From Armatimonadota bacterium (GTDB taxonomy: Bacteria; Armatimonadota; Fimbriimonadia; Fimbriimonadales; GBS-DC), in assembly GCA_023511915.1 (NCBI GenBank), contig JAIMAN010000008.1, positions 1 through 61,103 on the forward strand: DNA of 61,103 nt, read 5' to 3'. Under the pieces are notes generated by a model. The model saw only the letters and a list, made by a program, of their open reading frames with translations, did not search any database and was not told the origin of the DNA. Below, in pieces: positions 8,680-15,106 of the stretch (the first letter of the stretch is position 1; each line of letters starts with the position of its first letter). The translations under genes were made by a program, and so were the position numbers.

Positions 8680-9354
8680 GTGAACGAGTCAATCTGGACG
8701 ATACCGCTGTTTCCGTTGGAGACAGTGTTATTTCCGTACACGGCGCTGCCGTTGCACATCTTTGAGCCGCGTTATCGGGAAATGGTGATGCACTGTCTGG
8801 AGACCGACTCGCCGTTTGGGGTGGTGCTGATTCGCGAGGGTCGGGAGGTCGGCGACCCAGAGGTACAGGTGCATGAGGTCGGCACGCTGGCGCGAATCGG
8901 GCGTCTGCGCCGTCAGCCCGACGGCAGGCTACACCTGCTGGCAATCGGCGAGGAGCGGTTCCAGATTGTGCGCGTGCTACGCCACGAGGCGCCGTATCTC
9001 AAGGCGCATGTGCGGCTGTGGCGCGACTACGAGCCGTTCGACTGGGACGCTGACCAGCAGTATGCCGATGCAGTCGCCCAGCGGTTCCGCGAGTTCCTGC
9101 AGATTGCGCTGGAAGCGGGCGGGCTGCGCGTGGACGACATCGAACTGCCCCATAGCCCGACCGCCCTCTCGTTCGCGATTGCGGGCACGCTCCAACTCGA
9201 AATGCCCCTACGCCAGTACCTGCTGGAACTGCAGGACGCCCGCGAACGGCTGCGACTCGTTGACCAAATCTTGGAAACCTTGACAAGCGTGCTTGCGTCA
9301 GAGATTCAACCCTACAACCCTGACCACTGGCGCGAGTATGTCAATCCCAATTGA
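8680..9354 (+). CDS. LON N-terminal substrate-binding domain protein
   Basis: The 224-aa protein is only the N-terminal (LAN/PUA-like) domain of Lon protease, without ATPase or protease parts. The signature is IPLFPLETVLFPYTALPLHI, then FEPRYREMV and a FGVVLIREGREVG strand. A helical C-terminal half contains DARERLRLVDQILE. Stand-alone members are common in bacteria and are thought to bind unfolded or specific proteins, but their role is not settled. The GTG start at 8680 lies two bases after the previous stop and eight bases after a TACAAT element. Confidence 0.85.
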   Translation: MNESIWTIPLFPLETVLFPYTALPLHIFEPRYREMVMHCLETDSPFGVVLIREGREVGDPEVQVHEVGTLARIGRLRRQPDGRLHLLAIGEERFQIVRVLRHEAPYLKAHVRLWRDYEPFDWDADQQYADAVAQRFREFLQIALEAGGLRVDDIELPHSPTALSFAIAGTLQLEMPLRQYLLELQDARERLRLVDQILETLTSVLASEIQPYNPDHWREYVNPN

Positions 9355-9364
9355 GAGGCAGGCG

Positions 9365-10534
9365 ATGATTGAAGGCATTGTTAAGATCGTAGGAGGTCGT
9401 GAGAAGAAGCTGCAGCACGGCTATCCGTGGGTGCAGCGCGGCGAAATCTCGGAGGTGCTGGGCGCGCTGACGCCCGGCGCACTGGTGCGCGTGGTCAACT
9501 TCCGCAACGAGACGCTCGGCATCGGCACTTACAACCCCCAGAGCCGATTCCCTGTGCGCGTGCTGACCGCAGCCGACGAGCCGATTGACCGCGCGTTTTT
9601 CGAGCAGCGTCTGGAGCGCGCCCTGCGCCACCGTCAGCGCGTCGTTCAGGACACCAACGCGATGCGCCTCGTGTTCAGCGAATCGGACGGGCTGCCCGGA
9701 CTCATCGTCGACCAGTACGCTGACTACTTGGTGGTGCAGGTGCGCACGATGGGTATGGAGCGGCTGCGCGAGTTGTGGCTGCCGACGCTGATAGAGCGAC
9801 TGGAGCCGAAGGGCGTCATCGAGCGCAGCGAGATGGCGAGCCGCGCCGAGGAGGGGCTGGAACCGTTCGCAGGCGTGCTGCACGGCGACGCGCCCGAACT
9901 CATCGAAATCGAAGAGAGCGGGCTGGCCTTCCTCGTGCCGACCGACGCGGGACGCAAGACGGGCTTTTATTTAGACCAGCGCGAGAACCGTCGCCGACTG
10001 GCGGCGCAGGTGCGCCCTGGCGAGCGCGTGCTGGACCTGTTTTGCTACACGGGCGCGTTCGCGCTGTATGCCGCGCGCGCGGGCGCACACGCTATCGGGG
10101 TGGACATCTTGCCCGACGCGATTGATCTGGCGGAAGTGCATGCCCGACGCAATCGGCTGGAGGCGCACTGGATCGTCGAAAACGCCTTCGACTGGCTGCC
10201 CCAAGCCGCCGAGCAGGGCGCACAGTTCGACTGGATTGTGCTGGATCCGCCCGCGATTGCCAAACGCCAAGACCAGAAAGACTCGCTGCGCTGGGCAATC
10301 TGGAAGCTGGTCTACAACGCGCTGCCGCTGCTGACGGAGGGTGGGCGGCTGGTGGTGTGCAGCTGCGCCTATCAGCTGAGCCTCGCCGAGATGCTGGATA
10401 CCGTGCGCTTGGCGGCGACCGACCGCACGATCCCGCTCTTCTTGGAGGAGATTACCTTCCAAGCGCCCGACCACCCGTACCTGTTGCAATTCCCCGAAAG
10501 CCTGTATCTGAAGTGCCTCTGGGCGCGGGTGTGA
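9365..10534 (+). CDS. RlmI/RlmK-type 23S rRNA cytosine-5 methyltransferase
   Basis: The 389-aa protein has the RlmI architecture. An N-terminal PUA domain (KIVGGREKKLQHGYPWVQRGEI) is followed by a central region with VFSESDGLPGLIVDQY. The C-terminal Rossmann methyltransferase has RVLDLFCYTGAFALYAA, DWIVLDPPAIAK and the catalytic-type cysteine loop VVCSCAYQLS. It probably makes m5C in 23S rRNA. I chose the ATG at 9365, 10 nt after the previous stop and preceded by GAGAGGCAGG. An in-frame ATG at 9338 would overlap the previous gene. Confidence 0.88.
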   Translation: MIEGIVKIVGGREKKLQHGYPWVQRGEISEVLGALTPGALVRVVNFRNETLGIGTYNPQSRFPVRVLTAADEPIDRAFFEQRLERALRHRQRVVQDTNAMRLVFSESDGLPGLIVDQYADYLVVQVRTMGMERLRELWLPTLIERLEPKGVIERSEMASRAEEGLEPFAGVLHGDAPELIEIEESGLAFLVPTDAGRKTGFYLDQRENRRRLAAQVRPGERVLDLFCYTGAFALYAARAGAHAIGVDILPDAIDLAEVHARRNRLEAHWIVENAFDWLPQAAEQGAQFDWIVLDPPAIAKRQDQKDSLRWAIWKLVYNALPLLTEGGRLVVCSCAYQLSLAEMLDTVRLAATDRTIPLFLEEITFQAPDHPYLLQFPESLYLKCLWARV

Positions 10535-10535
10535 G

Positions 10536-11156
10536 TTAGACCTCCACGCGCAGGGCAGCGGCGGGCGGCATCTTCGCGGCGCGAATGGCGGGCAGGATAG
10601 TGGCGACCACTGTCACCACCACGCCGACCGCCATCGCCTGCCCCAACAGCGTCAGCAGCTCCAGCAGGGACGCCGCGCCCCACACGCCCGCGCCCAGCCG
10701 AAACAGGTTGATGATGAACACCAGCAGCCAGCCGACGACGAACCCAATCGCAGAGGCGACCACCCCCAGCATCCCAGCCTCCAAAAAGAAGAGCTTGACC
10801 ACGAACGAATCGAGCGCGCCCAGACACTTCATCGTGCCAATCTCCTTGTAGCGCTCCGTGACCGCCATCAGCATCGAGTTCGAGATGCCGACGGTGGACA
10901 TCAGCAGGCTCATGACCACCAGCCAGGTTTGGCGCGTGGCGGTCTCGAGGGCGGCGGGGTCGTTGGGGTCTATTGGGGGGGCGTAGAGCGCGGCGGCGCG
11001 CACCGCCGTGAAAAAGGCGATGCCCAGCATCACGCCTGCGGCAGTAATCAGCGCGCGCAGGAAGCGCACCCGAATGTTCAGCAGGCTAATCCGAAACGCT
11101 ACCGAGAGCGGCAGCTGCACCTGCTTGCGTATCGCGCCTGTCCGTTGCGTACTCAT
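10536..11156 (-). CDS. Minimal FtsX/MacB-like ABC transporter permease
   Basis: The 206-aa membrane protein has four predicted helices. The first, around LITAAGVMLGIAFFTAV, is followed after only about 35 residues by the FtsX core. The core contains MAVTERYKEIGTMKCLGA, the canonical cytoplasmic loop that contacts the ATPase, and ends in ATILPAIRAAKMPPAAALR. The 150-250-residue extracytoplasmic domain of MacB-type permeases is missing. No ATPase gene is in the cluster, so it must be supplied in trans. The start overlaps the upstream PqqD-like gene as ATGA. Confidence 0.8.
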   Translation of the reverse strand: MSTQRTGAIRKQVQLPLSVAFRISLLNIRVRFLRALITAAGVMLGIAFFTAVRAAALYAPPIDPNDPAALETATRQTWLVVMSLLMSTVGISNSMLMAVTERYKEIGTMKCLGALDSFVVKLFFLEAGMLGVVASAIGFVVGWLLVFIINLFRLGAGVWGAASLLELLTLLGQAMAVGVVVTVVATILPAIRAAKMPPAAALRVEV

Positions 11157-11539
11157 AGCCGTTTCTTCGCGTAGGCGATAAACCCGCGTCGGGCGAGCGT
11201 GTTCAAAAACGCGAACAGCGACAGCTCCGCCTCGCGCCGCTCCAGCGTATACTGCTGCACAAGGCGTTGCACGATGCTCTCCACCGCGTGCTTGCCGTCG
11301 CACAGTGCCCACACCGCGCTGCCGATTTCGTCCAGCTCGATTCTGTGTTCGCGGGGCAGCTTGAATATCCTGCTGAACCAGCCGAAAACCCCGCGCGGCT
11401 TAATGGGCACAATCAGGATGTAGACGCCGTCCTCGCGCTGCTCGAAGCGCACGAGTGCGTTGCGGACGGGGTACAGGCGCAGCACCTGCCGACGGTCTAC
11501 CTGCGGCTCGGCGCGCCGAAACAGCCGTTTCAGCAGCAT
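11153..11539 (-). CDS. PqqD-like protein (RRE-type winged helix)
   Basis: The 128-aa protein shows the PqqD-fold signature IELDEIGSAVWALCDGKH followed by SIVQRLVQQYTLERREAE and a terminal helix FLNTLARRGFIAY. PqqD-type domains are RiPP recognition elements that bind precursor peptides and hand them to radical-SAM or other enzymes, though many genomic PqqD homologues have no known peptide. An N-terminal extension of about 60 residues (VPIKPRGVFGWFSRIFKLP) precedes the domain. It overlaps its upstream neighbour by 10 nt and the permease by four, so the three genes are translationally coupled. Confidence 0.75.
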   Translation of the reverse strand: MLLKRLFRRAEPQVDRRQVLRLYPVRNALVRFEQREDGVYILIVPIKPRGVFGWFSRIFKLPREHRIELDEIGSAVWALCDGKHAVESIVQRLVQQYTLERREAELSLFAFLNTLARRGFIAYAKKRL

Positions 11540-12468
11540 ACCGTGCGCGCCATCACCTCCTCCAGCAGGTTCGAGCGGAACGGGCTGTGGTGCTGGATGT
11601 GGAACACGGTGTTGCGCGGCTTGCACAGCCATGCGACGGCGCGCACACGCCACGCGGGCAGGCGCAGGCGACACAGGCTCACGACGCACTCGGTCGCCAG
11701 CGCGCCCAGCCCCAAGCGCGTGGTCAGATGCACGCCGTAGTCGTTCTCGTCCCAAGTGAACGGCTCGCGTGCGCCGCGCCAAGTGCGCCAGCGCAGCCAG
11801 TGATCCACCCACTCGGCGAACTCGTAGCCCTTGATCAGTTGCTCGGCGCGGGCGACGCGCTCCAGCACCAGCCGCTCGTGGCGGCGCGTGAGCACCAGGC
11901 GCGTCTGCCCCGTGACGGCGTGCGCTTTTTCGAGGCGGAAGTCGGCGGGCGCGGCGCTGTGCAGCCCGTACAGGCTCCACTCCACCCAGCCGTCGGGGTC
12001 GGGCGCGACGCGCAGGCTCTCGAACATCGGGCGCGCCTGCTGAAACAGCGCGTCGTGCTTGGCAGCCGAGCGCAGTTGCATCAGCACAATCGTATGGTGT
12101 TCGGGGTAGCGTTGGATGCGCCCGACGGCGCGCTCGTCGGAACGCCAGCGGAACTCGATGCAGTCGGCGTCGACGGGGTGCAGCGTGCTGTGGAACGGCT
12201 GACGCGCCTTGCGCTTGGCGCGCTCCAGTTTCGTCAGGAACTGCTGCAGCACATAGGCAAGGTCGGTCTTACGGCGTGTGCGGCTCCACTTGAGGTCTAA
12301 CTCCATGCTATGGGGCGACCCAACTTGTAGGAACCCCTCCCGCCAGTCGCCCGAGTAGCCTTTGAGGTACCAGTCTGCTGGCGCGTCCAGCCGCAGTCCG
12401 TGCCACCCGATGCGTGTGGGCAGGGGTGCAGACTCGCTGGAGACGCCTGCCCGACGCTCGGTGTTCAC
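11530..12468 (-). CDS. Uncharacterised protein coupled to TatA and PqqD-like genes
   Basis: The 312-aa protein is not recognised. The GTG start at 12468 overlaps the tatA stop as GTGA, and the frame ends inside the PqqD-like gene, so it is tightly coupled. The first half is rich in alternating beta-type segments (LRLDAPADWYLKGYSG, IEFRWRSDERAVGRIQRYP). A later region has FTWDENDYGVHLTTRLG. The C-terminus ends in Cys-Cys after HIQHHSPFRSNLLEEV. There is no signal peptide or membrane helix. Context suggests it works with the PqqD-like protein and permease in export, binding or modification of an unknown ligand. Confidence 0.75.
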   Translation of the reverse strand: MNTERRAGVSSESAPLPTRIGWHGLRLDAPADWYLKGYSGDWREGFLQVGSPHSMELDLKWSRTRRKTDLAYVLQQFLTKLERAKRKARQPFHSTLHPVDADCIEFRWRSDERAVGRIQRYPEHHTIVLMQLRSAAKHDALFQQARPMFESLRVAPDPDGWVEWSLYGLHSAAPADFRLEKAHAVTGQTRLVLTRRHERLVLERVARAEQLIKGYEFAEWVDHWLRWRTWRGAREPFTWDENDYGVHLTTRLGLGALATECVVSLCRLRLPAWRVRAVAWLCKPRNTVFHIQHHSPFRSNLLEEVMARTVCC

Positions 12469-12638
12469 TTCTGTGCCTGTTCCGCCTCGTCTTCGGTGCG
12501 GGTCGCGCGGCGAAACTCGGTCAGTGCCTCGCCGATCGAACGCGCCAGTGCAGGCAAGCGCGACGCGCCAAACAGCACCAGCACGATGACCAGCAGAATC
12601 ATCCACTCCTGCGTACCCATGTATCCCAGAATCGGCAT
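12465..12638 (-). CDS. tatA: Twin-arginine translocase TatA/E-type subunit
   Basis: The 57-aa protein has the TatA layout: a short hydrophobic helix (EWMILLVIVLVLFGASRLP), the FGxxxLP hinge, then an amphipathic helix (ALARSIGEALTEFRRAT) and an acidic tail. TatA oligomers form the Tat export pore with TatC. No tatC is in the window. The ATG at 12638 follows a GGAGG. It sits between the hydroxy-acid oxidase and the unknown coupled gene, an unusual place for a Tat subunit. It may serve the whole cell or this cluster. Confidence 0.88.
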   Translation of the reverse strand: MPILGYMGTQEWMILLVIVLVLFGASRLPALARSIGEALTEFRRATRTEDEAEQAQK

Positions 12639-12713
12639 GCTTGGTGTTCCTCCAGCGCATAGTATACCCCATCGGGCGAGGCGTTGGCGCATGGCGGTTC
12701 CTGCATGGGCGCG

Positions 12714-13877
12714 CTACTCCACCACATGCAACGCCTCGCGACCCAGGTCGCTGACGCGCGTGTAGCCCGACAGGGCGAGCGTGAGGTCGAACTCGGCGAG
12801 GAAGTTGCGCAGGTAGGTGTGGACGCCGCTCTCGCCGTCGACGCCGAGCGCCCACATCACGGGTCTGCCCAGCCCGACCATCCGCGCGCCGAGCGCGAGC
12901 GCCTTGAGCGCGTCCGCGCCCGTGCGGACACCGCTGTCGAACAGCAACGGAACCGCGTCGCCGACCGCTTCGGCAATCTGCCAGAACGCTTCCAGCGCGG
13001 GAATCGCGCCGTCCACCTGCCTGCCGCCGTGATTGGAGACGATGATGCCGTCTACGCCGCGCCGAACCGCCTCGCGGGCGTCGTCGGGGTGCAGGATGCC
13101 CTTCAGCAGCACGGGCAGGCGCGTCCACTCCCGCAGGCGCGACAGGTCGTCCCAAGTCAGGCTGGGGTTGCCGAAAATCGCCGCGAACTGCATCGCCGCG
13201 CTGCCCGGATCCGCTTCGGGCGGGGCGGCGAGCAGCGCGCGGAACGCGGGGTCGCTGAAGTAGTTCGCCAGCCCGTCGCCGTGCATAAACGGCAGGTAGG
13301 CGCGGCGCAAATCGCGCGGACGCCACGCCAGCATGTAGGTGTCCACCGTCACGACAATCGCGCTGTAGCCCGCCGCCTCTGCACGGCGCACGAAACTCGC
13401 AGCAACCTCGTGATTGCGACTCCAGTAGAGTTGGAACCAGCGCGGCGCATCGCCCATCGCCTCGGCGACCTGCTCGATCGTGTAGGACGCCACCGTGCTG
13501 AGTGTGAAGGGGACGCCGAGTTTCGCGCAGGCGCGCGCAGTGGCTAACTCACCGTCGGGGTGGATAATCCCCTGCACGCCCACAGGCGCGACATAAATCG
13601 GCGCGGGATACCGTCGCCCAAACAGTTCGACGCTCCAGTCGCGCTGGGAGACATCGCGCAAAAATCGCGGCACAATCTGCCACATGGCGAACGCGCGGCG
13701 GTTGGCGTCGGCAGTCGCTTCTGTGCCTGCGCTGCCCGCCACATAGTCATACGCTTCGGGCGTCATCGCCGCGCGCGCCGCTGCCTCCAACGACTCCGCA
13801 TCCACAGGGAACTGCTCAGGCATCCCGAACAGCCCCTTGCGGTAAATCTCCAGCTGACGCTCCATGCCTGTTTCCAT
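12714..13877 (-). CDS. FMN-dependent alpha-hydroxy-acid oxidase (lactate 2-monooxygenase-like)
   Basis: The 387-aa TIM-barrel flavoprotein oxidises an L-2-hydroxy acid. FMN and substrate motifs include YVAGSAGTEATADANRRAF, PIYVAPVGVQGIIHPDGE, the active-site SNHGGRQVDGA with its catalytic histidine, and LLFDSGVRTGADALKALALG. The insert around PFMHGDGLANYFSDPAF resembles lactate 2-monooxygenase more than simple lactate oxidase. The actual substrate is unknown. MftD of mycofactocin clusters is a relative found beside a PqqD-like protein, but no other mycofactocin genes are here. The start may be 13877 or the ATG at 13865. Confidence 0.88.
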   Translation of the reverse strand: METGMERQLEIYRKGLFGMPEQFPVDAESLEAAARAAMTPEAYDYVAGSAGTEATADANRRAFAMWQIVPRFLRDVSQRDWSVELFGRRYPAPIYVAPVGVQGIIHPDGELATARACAKLGVPFTLSTVASYTIEQVAEAMGDAPRWFQLYWSRNHEVAASFVRRAEAAGYSAIVVTVDTYMLAWRPRDLRRAYLPFMHGDGLANYFSDPAFRALLAAPPEADPGSAAMQFAAIFGNPSLTWDDLSRLREWTRLPVLLKGILHPDDAREAVRRGVDGIIVSNHGGRQVDGAIPALEAFWQIAEAVGDAVPLLFDSGVRTGADALKALALGARMVGLGRPVMWALGVDGESGVHTYLRNFLAEFDLTLALSGYTRVSDLGREALHVVE

Positions 13878-14017
13878 CGTCGGAACCCCGCCGTGGGATT
13901 CGACGCGCCCTACCGTCTCTCCTGCCGATGAATCCTTTTCGTCCCATTACGCCTCTAACCGTACAGAGACCCTGATGGGAAGGGTCTCCTATGACAACGA
14001 CAGGAGGTATGCAAGCG

Positions 14018-14266
14018 ATGGAAATCCGATACGATGTGGAAGTGGACGCGCGCGGGTTGCAGTGCCCGATGCCGATTGTGAACGCACGCAAGACCTTTCA
14101 GACGCTTCAATCGGGTCAGACGCTGCGCGTGCTGGCGACCGACCCTGGCTCGGTGAACGACTTCAAAGGCTGGGCGAATATGGTCGCCGACGCGGAACTG
14201 GTCGCGCAAGAGACCGCCGAGATGGACGGCAAGACGGTCTATGTGCATTATGTCCGCAAAAAGTGA
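14018..14266 (+). CDS. TusA/SirA family sulfur carrier protein
   Basis: The 82-aa protein has the TusA signature with the persulfide cysteine in DARGLQCPMPIVNARK (near 14-29) and the later LATDPGSVNDFKGW strand-helix. The family carries sulfane sulfur as a cysteine persulfide for tRNA thiolation, molybdenum cofactor or sulfur oxidation. The ATG at 14018 is 10 nt after AGGAGG; in-frame ATGs at 13991 and 14009 are possible but less well placed. It lies 12 nt upstream of a DsrE-type gene, its usual partner. Confidence 0.9.
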   Translation: MEIRYDVEVDARGLQCPMPIVNARKTFQTLQSGQTLRVLATDPGSVNDFKGWANMVADAELVAQETAEMDGKTVYVHYVRKK

Positions 14267-14278
14267 GGTGAGGAGGCG

Positions 14279-14863
14279 ATGCCGATGGATGGACAAGCAG
14301 TCGTTGACCGCGCTCCAGGGGCAGACCTTAGCGCGTTGGAGGCGCAGGTGCAGCAGTTGCAGGCGCAGGTGGACGCGCTGCGCGTGCAGTTGCCCGACAA
14401 CCGCCTGTCGATGGTGGTCTTTTCGGGCGACTTGGATCGCGTGCTGGCGGCGTTTGTGATTGCGTCGGGCGCGGCTGCCAGCGGGATGGAGGTCTCGATG
14501 TTCTTCACCTTCTGGGGACTGACCGCGCTGCGCCAGAAGCGTACCACGCGCGGTAAGACACTGTTCCAGAAGCTGATGGGCTGGATGACGCCTGTGGGCT
14601 TGCGCGGGCTGGGCGTGTCGAAGATGAACTTCGGCGGCGTCGGCGCGAAGATGCTCCGCGCGATGATGCGTCAGCAGGGGGTTCCTCAGCCCGAAGCGAT
14701 GGCGCAGATGGCGCGCGAGTTGGGCGTGCGCATCGTCGCCTGCCAGATGTCGATGGATGTGATGGGCATCCGCAAAGAGGAGCTCATCGACGGCGTCGAG
14801 GTGGGCGGCGTGGCGACCTTCTTGGGCGACGCGACCCGCTCGAAAACGACGCTGTTCATCTGA
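14279..14863 (+). CDS. DsrE/DrsH-like family protein
   Basis: The 194-aa protein starts with a coiled-coil-like stretch (LEAQVQQLQAQVDALRVQL). It then shows the DrsE fold with SMVVFSGDLDRVLAAFVIA and GMEVSMFFTFWGLTALR. A KMNFGGVGAKMLRAMM segment and a cysteine-bearing VRIVACQMSMDVMGI follow near residue 155. Such proteins accept sulfur from, or pass it to, TusA. It is preceded by GAGGAGGCG and co-transcribed with the TusA gene. No Dsr or Sox oxidation genes are in the window, so the sink for the sulfur is unknown. Confidence 0.85.
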   Translation: MPMDGQAVVDRAPGADLSALEAQVQQLQAQVDALRVQLPDNRLSMVVFSGDLDRVLAAFVIASGAAASGMEVSMFFTFWGLTALRQKRTTRGKTLFQKLMGWMTPVGLRGLGVSKMNFGGVGAKMLRAMMRQQGVPQPEAMAQMARELGVRIVACQMSMDVMGIRKEELIDGVEVGGVATFLGDATRSKTTLFI

Positions 14864-15090
14864 TTTGGAAGCGAAGCTTCCGCCCGACGCTGACAGTGGG
14901 CGCACCGCCGTGCGCCCCCGCGCCACACCAACACCAGCCATTGCGTCAACGCGACGCGCTTCCGCGTGGCGCGGTCGTGGCAACGGGCAGGCTGCAGGGT
15001 CGGTCCGTCCAGTTGCCCCGCGCCAAAGTTCCACCGCACTTGCAGCACGCCTTGAGGGGCTGGAGGCAAGGGGCGTCTGCTCTCGCAAGG
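14864..15090. other. Intergenic region with partial hairpin repeat
   Basis: There is no gene. GGAAGC-GAA-GCTTCC (about 14867-14881) followed by CGCCC-GACGCTGACAG resembles one half of the two-hairpin element at 38855, 52562 and 56281. A GGGCGCACCGCCGTGCGCCC hairpin follows. The rest is GC-rich without visible structure, up to the valS promoter. Confidence 0.5.
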
Positions 15091-15096
15091 TACAAT
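15091..15096 (+). promoter_or_regulatory. valS -10 element
   Basis: GG-TACAAT ends ten bases before the valS ATG. The transcript would have at most a four-base leader and no Shine-Dalgarno sequence. Confidence 0.5.
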
Positions 15097-15106
15097 ACTC
15101 CCCGCC

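Noticed and set aside
6300-8759. Extension of the TPR protein frame upstream to 8759
   Set aside because: It runs antisense through the O-methyltransferase gene. The ATG at 7955 gives a proper signal peptide.
10536-13877. Mycofactocin biosynthesis cluster
   Set aside because: Only an MftD-like oxidase and a PqqD-like protein are present. There is no radical-SAM MftC, no precursor MftA, no MftE peptidase, and a TatA gene intervenes.
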